Shown here: piece after piece, positions 35,725 through 42,788 of the stretch | Numbering within the stretch: the stretch's first letter is position 1 | How the letters are laid out: every line of letters begins with the position of its first letter | Assembly (NCBI RefSeq): GCF_946222985.1 | Contig: NZ_CAMIFY010000001.1 | Coordinates: forward strand, 71,947 to 135,946 | DNA length: 64,000 nucleotides | Source: an uncultured Corynebacterium sp. | GTDB taxonomy: Bacteria > Actinomycetota > Actinomycetes > Mycobacteriales > Mycobacteriaceae | Direction of reading: 5' to 3' | Position numbers and translations under genes: made by a program | Notes under the pieces: model-generated | The model's database searches: none | What the model was told of the DNA's origin: nothing | Seen by the model: the letters and a program-made list of their open reading frames with translations, nothing else

Positions 35725-36807
35725 TTAACGGCGTCCGCTTCGAGTGGGCAGGCGCAGCGCACGGATGCGGCGATCGAGCATCTTGCCCAGGCGCAGCCAC
35801 CACGCGGTGTCGCCGACTTCTTCGGCGTATTCGCGCTTCTCCGCCGGGGCGATGAAACGCACGGCGTCGCGGGCGCAGGTGACGTCGATGGCGTCGCGCT
35901 CGCCGACGTACTCGCCGTCGATCTGGAACTTCAGGGGCTCGGGGGAGGTCAGCGACACGGTGTCGACGTCGTCGTCGCGCAGTTCCCGCTCCTCGACGTT
36001 CATCCACCGGGCCAGGCGCTTGCCCGTGCCGGCCAGCTGCAGGGCGGAAACCATGCCCTTCGCGCCGGCGACCGAGGTCAGGCCGAAGAAGCCGAGGCCG
36101 CCGCTGAGCTTGGTCTCCGGATTGGTGACCACGGCCAGATCGCCGAGGAACGTCCAGGGGTTGGAGTTGGAGACGATCGCCATCGGCAGGTTGTCGCCGA
36201 CGACCTCGCCGTCGACGCGGGCGGTGATCTTCGGCGGCATCTCCCGCATTCGCGACCACGCCGCCAGCCCGGTGGGCACGTACCGGAGGGGATTGGCGCT
36301 GACGCCGCTGGCGCGCAGGTCCTCCATGGTGGAGATGACTTCGGCGTCGATGCCCAGGCCGGCGTTGACGGTGAACCACTTGCCGTCGGCGTGGCCGACG
36401 CTGATGGTGCGTTCCTCGCCGTTGCGCAGCAGCTTCGCCAGCACCCGCGCGGCCAGTTTCGGTTCGCGCGGCAGGCCCAGCGAGCCCGACAGGACGTTGG
36501 CGCTGCCGGAGGGGATGACCGCCACGGCCGGCAGCTCCTCGGCCGACCGCGTCGGCCGGCCGTCGTCGGTGGTGCCGAGCAGGCCGTTGACCACCTCGTT
36601 GATCGTGCCGTCGCCGCCCATGCACACCACGACGTCGCATTCGTCGCGGGTCAGGCCGGTGGCGATCGCCGTCGCGTGTCCCGGGTGGGCGGTGAACAGC
36701 GACTTGAGCCGCAGTCCCGGTACGGAACGAAGTTCGGCGACCACCACCCGGGCGAGGTCGTCGGTGATCGAAGTGGAATTGGGATTGGAGATCAGGAGGG
36801 CGCGCAC
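35725..36807 (-). CDS. Diacylglycerol kinase-family lipid kinase
   Basis: The 360-residue product has the DAGK catalytic pattern: NPNSTS near 8-13, VVCMGGDGTINEVVNGL near 60-76 (GGDGT loop), PSGSANVLSGSLGLP near 98-112, and a C-terminal beta domain with FQIDGEYVGE near 290. It may phosphorylate diacylglycerol or another lipid such as a polyprenol or sphingoid base. GTG 36807 is chosen over ATG 36816: TACGAT (36820-36815) ends 7 nt before the GTG and overlaps the ATG, and the resulting VRALLISNPNS matches the family N-terminus. Confidence 0.88.
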   Translation of the reverse strand: MRALLISNPNSTSITDDLARVVVAELRSVPGLRLKSLFTAHPGHATAIATGLTRDECDVVVCMGGDGTINEVVNGLLGTTDDGRPTRSAEELPAVAVIPSGSANVLSGSLGLPREPKLAARVLAKLLRNGEERTISVGHADGKWFTVNAGLGIDAEVISTMEDLRASGVSANPLRYVPTGLAAWSRMREMPPKITARVDGEVVGDNLPMAIVSNSNPWTFLGDLAVVTNPETKLSGGLGFFGLTSVAGAKGMVSALQLAGTGKRLARWMNVEERELRDDDVDTVSLTSPEPLKFQIDGEYVGERDAIDVTCARDAVRFIAPAEKREYAEEVGDTAWWLRLGKMLDRRIRALRLPTRSGRR

Positions 36808-36814
36808 CCGTCCC

Positions 36815-36834
36815 ATCGTAGTGGGCGATATGGT
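36815..36834. promoter_or_regulatory. Divergent leaderless promoters in a 33-bp gap
   Basis: Minus-strand TACGAT (36820-36815) ends 7 nt before GTG 36807, and plus-strand TATGGT (36829-36834) ends 6 nt before GTG 36841. The two -10 elements are 8 bp apart, so polymerases on the two promoters would clash. Confidence 0.55.
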
Positions 36835-36840
36835 GTTGTC

Positions 36841-37269
36841 GTGAACAGCGCCAACGCCACCCCCCGTCGCCCCGCGCCCATGGGCGCGCCCCGCTCCGTC
36901 ATCATCGGCGCCTGGATCGCGGTCGTCGAGTGCATCATCGGCCTCGGCTACGGCGTCTTCCTGGCCGTCCGCGATTTCCAGGGATTCGAGGATCCCGGCG
37001 CCGTGATCTCGGGATGGGGCACGGCGCTGTGGTTCCTCTTCATCTTCGGCGCGGTGCTGACCGGTGCGGTGTTCCTGCTCATGGGCCGCACGTGGGGCCG
37101 CGGGCCCATCGTGATGCTCAACCTGTGCCTGGCCGGCGTGGCCTTCTACATGTTCACCTCGGGCGCGATTTCACTGGGCATCGTCACCGCCGCGTTCGCC
37201 CTCGGCGCCCTGGCGTGCATGTTCAACCCGAAGGCCGTCGACTGGGCGGCCAACATCCACGGCGCCTGA
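36841..37269 (+). CDS. Four-helix membrane protein (Rv3217c-like)
   Basis: The 142-residue protein has four hydrophobic segments at about 22-43, 61-82, 89-108 and 110-129 (SVIIGAWIAVVECIIGLGYGVFLAV; LWFLFIFGAVLTGAVFLLMG; IVMLNLCLAGVAFYMF; ISLGIVTAAFALGALACMF). It has no catalytic motif. The function is unknown; a small membrane protein in this position is conserved in mycobacteria by recollection. Confidence 0.75.
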   Translation: MNSANATPRRPAPMGAPRSVIIGAWIAVVECIIGLGYGVFLAVRDFQGFEDPGAVISGWGTALWFLFIFGAVLTGAVFLLMGRTWGRGPIVMLNLCLAGVAFYMFTSGAISLGIVTAAFALGALACMFNPKAVDWAANIHGA

Positions 37270-37331
37270 CCGGGCCTGACCGGGCCGGGGCCGCGGGGTT
37301 CATCGGGCCCGACGGGTGAGGCCGGTGCGCG

Positions 37332-38540
37332 TCACTCGGGCCGCAACCCCACCAAACGGTCGCCCCGCTTTTCGACGATCACGTCCCCGGCGACCGCCGT
37401 GGTGACCGTCTCACCCTCCGCCAGCGCACCGCGCGCGACCGGCACGACGCCGGTGATTTCGCCGGTTTCCCAGTCCACCCGGGTCAGGCCCCCGGGCACC
37501 GGCACCAGCAGCTCGTCGCCGACGACGGTGCCCGTGCCCAGGGCATTGGGCACGACGAAGGCCAACGACAGATCGTCGGGGCGAAACGCCGCGAGCGCCG
37601 AACCGGTGAACCACGTCATGTGGTGGGGCAGGTCGGCGGTGGCGGCGACGGGGACGGGACCGTCGTCAAGCGATGCCGCCTCGTCCGTCTCCTGCGGAAG
37701 CTCGCCCTCGCGCGGTGTCCACGTGGGCCCCGGGGCGCCCTCCATCGAATAGGTGCGCACCTCGCCGTCGACGAGCACGGCCGCGGCCAACTGGCCCAGC
37801 GCCACCAATCGGCCCGGCCCCGGCAGTTCGATGTCGGCGTCGATCTCCGGGCTGCGGGACTCCTCGGGCGTGGCCGCCTGGAGGACGAGGCGATGGCCGT
37901 CGGGGCAGTCGTTGACCACCGCGAGAACGTCGCCGCGCGTGAGGGCGTCGACGACGTCGCAACCCGGGTGGGGCTGCAACCCGGGCTCGCTGGAGGCCTC
38001 GACGTCGCCGTACTCGACGGTGCGGACGAGATCGTGGCGCCACAGCTCCACCATCGACCCGTCGCGGATGCCGGACCGGTCGTTGGAACGCACGGGCTCG
38101 ACCTCGTCGGTCGACAGACCCCGGCGCGTGGCGGCGTAGGTGCCGTCGGCGGCGTTGAGGGACGTGACCTCGCCGCAGCCGGCGGGGCCGCGGAAGACCG
38201 CGACGACGCGGCCGTCGGAGACCATCGCCTCGCACAACTCGACGTCGCGGTGATACGACCACACGGTGTCGCCGGTGGAGGGATTGACCGCGGTGACACC
38301 ATGGTCGTCGGCCGCCAGCGCCAGGCCGTCGACCGTGAACGGCGCCGACGACTTCGGCGCGTCGACGGCCCAGATCTCCGTCAGGGCGCCGGGAACGGAG
38401 TCCGGCACCTCCTCCGCCACGAAGGGAGAGGAGGCGGTGACGTGCTCGACGCCGCGCGACGGGGCGGTCCACCACGTCCACGCGACGACGGCGACGACCG
38501 CGACGACGATGATCGCCGCGGCGATGCGGTGCCGGTTCAT
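37332..38540 (-). CDS. Membrane-anchored secreted beta-propeller-like protein (Rv3212-like)
   Basis: The 402-residue protein has one N-terminal membrane segment (AAAIIVVAVVAVVAWTWWTA, about 8-27) and a large extracellular domain with PQQ/WD-type repeats (GVTAVNPSTGDTVWSYHR near 87, GLTRVDWETGEITGVVPV near 355). That fits a beta-propeller. Four cysteines (ELCEAM, PAGCGE, PGCDV, NDCPDG) could form disulfides. Its ATG overlaps the helicase stop by 4 nt (ATGA). The role is unknown. Confidence 0.75.
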   Translation of the reverse strand: MNRHRIAAAIIVVAVVAVVAWTWWTAPSRGVEHVTASSPFVAEEVPDSVPGALTEIWAVDAPKSSAPFTVDGLALAADDHGVTAVNPSTGDTVWSYHRDVELCEAMVSDGRVVAVFRGPAGCGEVTSLNAADGTYAATRRGLSTDEVEPVRSNDRSGIRDGSMVELWRHDLVRTVEYGDVEASSEPGLQPHPGCDVVDALTRGDVLAVVNDCPDGHRLVLQAATPEESRSPEIDADIELPGPGRLVALGQLAAAVLVDGEVRTYSMEGAPGPTWTPREGELPQETDEAASLDDGPVPVAATADLPHHMTWFTGSALAAFRPDDLSLAFVVPNALGTGTVVGDELLVPVPGGLTRVDWETGEITGVVPVARGALAEGETVTTAVAGDVIVEKRGDRLVGLRPE

Positions 38541-39862
38541 CGTCCGCGTCGGCGGTCCCCCCGGCCGCCGCGGCCGCTGCGATTGCCCCGGTCGCCGCGG
38601 TCCTTGCGATCCTTCGGCGGACGCGAGCCCAAGACCGGGCGCGCGGGGCCGACGGACTCGCCGGCGCCCTCGGGCACGTTCAGGGCCTCGAGGAACTCGG
38701 GGGAGGTGGAGAACCACTGCGGCGGCTCCGGGAAGCCCAGGCCCAGGGCGTCGTCGATCATCTTCCAGCGCGGCAACTCGTCCCAGCCCACCAGCGTCAC
38801 CGCGGTGCCGGTGTTGCCGGCGCGGCCGGTGCGGCCGATGCGGTGGACGTAGGTCATCTCGTCCTCGGGCACCTGATGGTTGATCACGTGCGTGACGTCG
38901 TCGATGTCGATGCCGCGCGCCGCGACGTCGGTGGCCACCAGGACGTCGACGTCGCCGGAGCGGAACGCGCCGAGGGACTTCTCGCGCGCCGGCTGGCCCA
39001 TGTCGCCGTGGACGGCGGTGGCGCGGAAGCCGCGCTCGCCGAGCTGCTCGGCGACAGAGGCGGTCGACCGCTTGGTGCGGGCGAAGATGATGGTCCGGCC
39101 GCGGCCCTCCGACTGCAGGATGCGGGCGATGACCGGCAGCTTGTCCATCTGGTGCGACTGGAAGACCACCTGGCGCGTGGTGGCGTGGATGCTGGCCTCG
39201 GACTCGCCGGACTCCGCGCGGATGTGGACCGGACGATCCATGAAGGTGCGGGCCAGGTTGAGGATCGGCCCCGGCATCGTGGCGGAGAACAGCATCGTCT
39301 GCCGCCCCTCGGGCACCGCGCGCAGGATCTTCTCGATGTCCGGCAGGAACCCGAGGTCGAGCATCTCGTCGGCCTCGTCGAGCACGAGCACCCGGACCTC
39401 GCCGAGGTTCAGGTCGCCGCGCTGGTGGAGGTCGATGAGGCGGCCCGGCGTGCCGACGACGACGTCGACGCCGGCGCGCAGCACGTCGATCTGCTCGTCG
39501 TAGGGGCGCCCGCCGTAGATGGTGGTGGTGCGCAGACCGACGGAGGCGGCGATGGGCTCGATGTCCTCGCCGACCTGGATGGCCAGCTCGCGCGTGGGCA
39601 CCACGACGAGCGCGCGCGGCGTCCCGTCGGGTTCAGGCACGCGCGCGTCGTCGAAGACCCGGTCGACGAGCGGGACGCCGAATCCGAGGGTCTTGCCCAT
39701 GCCGGTGCGGGCCTGGCCGATGATGTCGGTGCCGTCGAGCGCCAGCGGCAGCGTCAGCTCCTGGATGGCGAAGGTGCGCGTGATCCCCCCGGACGCGAGG
39801 GCGTCGCAGATTTCGGCGGCGACCCCCAATTCGACGAATGTCGGCGCGGGACGGTCTGCCAC
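38537..39862 (-). CDS. DEAD-box ATP-dependent RNA helicase (RhlE-like)
   Basis: The 441-residue product has the Q motif (FAIQELTLPLAL near 31-42), motif I ARTGMGKT near 52-59, motif Ia PTREL, VVGTPGR, DEAD (VLDEADEM near 155-162), SAT, and the C-terminal RecA domain with ARGIDI and HRIGRTGR. The C-terminal tail is rich in Arg, Gly and Asp (RGGRGDRRRGR), typical of RNA-binding helicase tails. GTG 39862 is chosen since AAGGAG lies 6 nt upstream; the ATG whose codon precedes that AAGGAG is less likely. TAGTAT on the minus strand (39908-39903) is the probable -10. Confidence 0.92.
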   Translation of the reverse strand: MADRPAPTFVELGVAAEICDALASGGITRTFAIQELTLPLALDGTDIIGQARTGMGKTLGFGVPLVDRVFDDARVPEPDGTPRALVVVPTRELAIQVGEDIEPIAASVGLRTTTIYGGRPYDEQIDVLRAGVDVVVGTPGRLIDLHQRGDLNLGEVRVLVLDEADEMLDLGFLPDIEKILRAVPEGRQTMLFSATMPGPILNLARTFMDRPVHIRAESGESEASIHATTRQVVFQSHQMDKLPVIARILQSEGRGRTIIFARTKRSTASVAEQLGERGFRATAVHGDMGQPAREKSLGAFRSGDVDVLVATDVAARGIDIDDVTHVINHQVPEDEMTYVHRIGRTGRAGNTGTAVTLVGWDELPRWKMIDDALGLGFPEPPQWFSTSPEFLEALNVPEGAGESVGPARPVLGSRPPKDRKDRGDRGNRSGRGGRGDRRRGR

Positions 39863-39925
39863 CGGGATCTCCTTCATGCTGGGCGCTGATCGGTCACGTC
39901 TGATACTAGCCGTCATGTCGGGGGC

Positions 39926-39931
39926 TATGAT
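39926..39931 (+). promoter_or_regulatory. Leaderless -10 for the DUF3107 gene
   Basis: TATGAT ends 7 nt before ATG 39939. It is divergent from the helicase -10 at 39903. Confidence 0.6.
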
Positions 39932-39938
39932 GTGCCGC

Positions 39939-40163
39939 ATGGACATCACCATCGGTTTCGTTGACAACCCCCGCGAGTTGAACATCGCCGGCGTCGAGGG
40001 CGGCAAGGAGGTCGCCGCGTCGATCTCCGAGCGCCTCTCCTCGGGCGAAGGCGTGCTGGAGCTGGTCGACGGCACCGGCAAGACGCACCTCGCGCAGATT
40101 TCGAAGATCGCATACGTGCAGGTCGGCCCGGCGGCTCCCCGCCAGGTCGGATTCATCGCCTGA
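39939..40163 (+). CDS. DUF3107 family protein (TB9.4-like)
   Basis: The 74-residue protein (MDITIGFVDNPRELNIAGVEGGKEVAASIS...QISKIAYVQVGP) matches the DUF3107 family (Rv3208A/TB9.4 group). It is a small alpha/beta protein with no catalytic motif. Several longer upstream in-frame starts exist but would run through the promoter. The role is unknown. Confidence 0.88.
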   Translation: MDITIGFVDNPRELNIAGVEGGKEVAASISERLSSGEGVLELVDGTGKTHLAQISKIAYVQVGPAAPRQVGFIA

Positions 40164-40194
40164 TCCGGCGCACGGATCCGGTCGACGTTTCCCC

Positions 40195-41055
40195 ATGAGC
40201 AAAGAATCCCCCCTCGTCCGTTTCGCCCGCGACTGGGGATGGCGCGCGTACGCCATCCCGGTGCTCGTGGTGCTGACGATCATCGTCGTCGTCGACGTCG
40301 TCCAGGACCTGCGGTCCGATGATGAGACGGGCACCGTCGCCTCGACCAGCGAGCTGCCGCAGGGCCCCGTGCCCGAAGGCGGCTACGACGAGAATCTCGA
40401 CGTCGGCCAGCTGCCGCCGGGAGGCCCCTTCACGGAGGACTCCTCGGGCGTGTTCGTGCCGATCGACCTGGTCAAGGACCAGGTCGGCGTCGGCAACCAA
40501 TCACTGACGCGCTATGCCGTGGAGATCGAGGACACCGTCGACCCCGCGCGGTTCGGCGGCGCCGACGCCTTCGCGGGCATGATCGACGCGACGCTGGCCG
40601 ACGGACGCAGTTGGACCCATGACGAGGCCTTCGCGTTCCAGCACGTCGCCCGCGCCGATGCGCCGGACCTGGTCTTCCAGCTGACGTCGACGACGACGGC
40701 GCACCGCGAATGCGGCTACGAGATCCCGCTGGAGACCAGCTGCTCGATCTCCGATCCCACGGGTGCGGGTCCCACGCGCGTCCTCATCAACGAGGCCCGG
40801 TGGGTGCGCGGCGCCCTGCCGTTCGAGGGGGATCTCGGCGGCTACCGCCAGTACCTGATCAACCACGAGGTCGGCCACGCCATCGGCTACGCCGCGCACG
40901 AGGCGTGCCCCTCCGACGGCGGCGTGGCGCCGATCATGATGCAGCAGACCCTGTCGGTGGACAATTCCGAACTGCATCAACTCAATCCGAACGAGGTGTA
41001 CCCCGATGACGGAGCCCGCTGCTCGCCCAACCCCTGGCCGTACCCCCTCGGCTGA
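40195..41055 (+). CDS. DUF3152 membrane-anchored zinc metalloprotease-like protein
   Basis: The 286-residue protein has one membrane segment (AYAIPVLVVLTIIVVVDVV, about 18-36), a Pro/Gly-rich linker and an extracellular DUF3152 domain. The zinc motif is HEVGH (H224, E225, H228), followed by G231 and H235, then GVAPIMMQQT, which resembles a met-turn. The third ligand spacing is HExxHxxGxxxH, one residue longer than the metzincin rule. Two cysteine pairs (ECGYE..TSC, EAC..ARC) may form disulfides. The 3' end overlaps the MoeB-like gene by 50 nt. Confidence 0.85.
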   Translation: MSKESPLVRFARDWGWRAYAIPVLVVLTIIVVVDVVQDLRSDDETGTVASTSELPQGPVPEGGYDENLDVGQLPPGGPFTEDSSGVFVPIDLVKDQVGVGNQSLTRYAVEIEDTVDPARFGGADAFAGMIDATLADGRSWTHDEAFAFQHVARADAPDLVFQLTSTTTAHRECGYEIPLETSCSISDPTGAGPTRVLINEARWVRGALPFEGDLGGYRQYLINHEVGHAIGYAAHEACPSDGGVAPIMMQQTLSVDNSELHQLNPNEVYPDDGARCSPNPWPYPLG

Positions 41056-41806
41056 TTCGGACGGCGGGGTCGACGTCGAGCGCTACGCGCGCCACCTCCC
41101 GATCCCCGGGTTCGGCGTCGAGGGCCAGCGCGCCCTCGGGGAAGCCAAGGTGCTCATGGTCGGCGCCGGCGGCCTGGGCTCGCCCGTGAGCCTGTACCTC
41201 GCGGCGGTGGGCGTCGGAAAGCTCACGATCCTCGACGACGACCGCGTCGACCTCACCAACCTGCAGCGACAGGTGATCCACCGGGTCGAGGACATCGACC
41301 GACCGAAGGTCGAGTCGGCCCGCGAGCGGGTGCTGGCGCTCAATCCCGGCGTCGAGGTGTCGACGCTGGACGTGCGGCTGAGCCCCGACAACGTCGACGA
41401 GATCGTCGCCGGCCATGACCTGGTCATCGACGGCACGGACAATTTCGAAACGCGGTACCTGCTGGCCGACGCCTGCCGTCGCGCGGGCATCGTCGAGGTG
41501 TGGGGCAGCATCCGCCAGTTGGGCGGCCAGGTCAGCGTTTTCGGACTGGACCTGGGCGACGGCCGCCGCGTGTGGCTGCGCGACCTCTACCCGGAGCCGC
41601 CGGCGCCGGAGACGGTGCTCACCGCCGCGCAGACGGGGATCCTGGGCACGGTGCCGGGCACGATCGGCACGCTGATGGCCACGGAGGCCGTGAAGGTCAT
41701 CACCGGTTTCGGCGAGCCGCTGTCGGGCCGGGTGCTGTTCTACGATTCGGCCGCGATGTCGTTCCGCGAGTTCCGGTTCGCCGGTGATGCGGGGGAGGTC
41801 CGATGA
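41006..41806 (+). CDS. MoeB/ThiF/HesA-family adenylyltransferase, cysteine-poor short form
   Basis: The 266-residue E1-like protein has the nucleotide-binding loop VGAGGLGSPV (52-61), DDDRVDLTNLQRQ near 77-89, and DGTDNFETRYLL near 142-153, so ATP and C-terminal adenylation should be possible. Against MoeB/MoeZ it lacks the first zinc CxxC (W190-L-R-D193 in the CYRC position), has A207 where the SCAExG cysteine would lie, has no C-terminal CxxC and no rhodanese domain. ATG 41006 lies inside the DUF3152 gene; no later start is convincing. Its overlap with the next gene is ATGA. Confidence 0.82.
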   Translation: MTEPAARPTPGRTPSADSDGGVDVERYARHLPIPGFGVEGQRALGEAKVLMVGAGGLGSPVSLYLAAVGVGKLTILDDDRVDLTNLQRQVIHRVEDIDRPKVESARERVLALNPGVEVSTLDVRLSPDNVDEIVAGHDLVIDGTDNFETRYLLADACRRAGIVEVWGSIRQLGGQVSVFGLDLGDGRRVWLRDLYPEPPAPETVLTAAQTGILGTVPGTIGTLMATEAVKVITGFGEPLSGRVLFYDSAAMSFREFRFAGDAGEVR

Positions 41807-42654
41807 CCCGCGATCCCGCTTCGCCGCCGTTGCCGCCCGCCCACGTCCCCGAGGCGTTCGGCGTCGGCGGCGTCCCCGATCCCGCGGGCCCGGCGTGGGA
41901 CGACGGGTGGATCTACGGCGACGTGGTCGTCTCCGCCGTGGCGGATTCCTCGCGTGCGGCGTGGGCGGCCAAGACGTTGGAGTCGCTGGCCGTCGACGGC
42001 GTCGACGTGGCCCGGCCGGTGCGCACCAGCGACGGCCGGCACGTGTTGGCGGGGTGGCGGGCCCGGCAGCATCGGCCCGGTTCCCCGGAGCCGCGGGCCG
42101 ACGAGACGATCGTCGCTTCCCGCCGCCTCGAGGAGGCGTTGGCCGAGGTCGAGCGCCCGAGGTTCCTGGCGCAGGGCGGCGGCGACGTGTTCGACGTCTG
42201 CGACCGCGCGGCCTGGGCCGAGGACCCGATTCCGCAGTTGGAGGCGGTGCTCGATCCCGATTCGGTGCCCCGCGAGGATGCCGCGGCGGCGTTGTCCGTC
42301 GCCGGCGGGCTCATCGGCGTGCGCGGGCAGTTGCGCGCGGAGGGCCAGCTCGTCCATGCGGACCCCGTGGGGACGTTGCTTTACGACGGATCGGCTCCCC
42401 CCGTGCTCGTCGACCTCGTCGCCCGGTGGCACCCGGCCGGGTGGACGCCCGCCGTCGCGGCCGTCGATGCCGTGGCGTGGGGTGGGGCGGACGAAATGCT
42501 GCTCGGTCGCTTCGATCACGTTCCGAATTGGGACGCGTTGCTGGCCCGGGCCATCTGCCACCGTCTGTTCCTGCATGCCGCCCATCCTGATTCGCGTCCC
42601 GCCGCATGGCGCGGTCTGGCCCGGGCCGCCGAGCTGGTGCGGGCGCGCCTGTAG
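41803..42654 (+). CDS. TIGR02569 family protein
   Basis: The 283-residue protein matches the actinobacterial TIGR02569 pattern: PPAHVPEAFGVGG at the start, WDDGWIYGDVVVS, VRTSDGRHVLAGWRARQH near 78-95, LVHADPVGTLLYDGSAPPVLVDLVARWHPAGW near 182-213. The LVHAD...LL stretch recalls the kinase-like phosphotransferase HxD loop. It is coupled to the MoeB-like gene by a 4-nt overlap. Function is unknown. Confidence 0.78.
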   Translation: MTRDPASPPLPPAHVPEAFGVGGVPDPAGPAWDDGWIYGDVVVSAVADSSRAAWAAKTLESLAVDGVDVARPVRTSDGRHVLAGWRARQHRPGSPEPRADETIVASRRLEEALAEVERPRFLAQGGGDVFDVCDRAAWAEDPIPQLEAVLDPDSVPREDAAAALSVAGGLIGVRGQLRAEGQLVHADPVGTLLYDGSAPPVLVDLVARWHPAGWTPAVAAVDAVAWGGADEMLLGRFDHVPNWDALLARAICHRLFLHAAHPDSRPAAWRGLARAAELVRARL

Positions 42655-42742
42655 GTGGCCGGCGGCCGCGGGGAGCGCCGGACGCTCGGGGAGACCTCGA
42701 AGAAGGTCGGGGAAGCGACCCCGGGGCCGATTTCAGGGTCGG

Positions 42743-42754
42743 GAACGAATGTTC
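42743..42754. promoter_or_regulatory. Probable LexA (SOS) box upstream of adnA
   Basis: GAAC-GAAT-GTTC, followed by GA, fits the actinobacterial SOS box core GAAC-N4-GTTC. It lies 21 bp upstream of the -10-like CATGAT (42776-42781, with an upstream TGT), which ends 7 nt before ATG 42789. A repressor there would cover the -35 region of the adnA-adnB-channel-uvrD2 operon. Confidence 0.6.
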
Positions 42755-42788
42755 GAATGAATCCGGGGGCTGTGTCATGATGGGGCCC

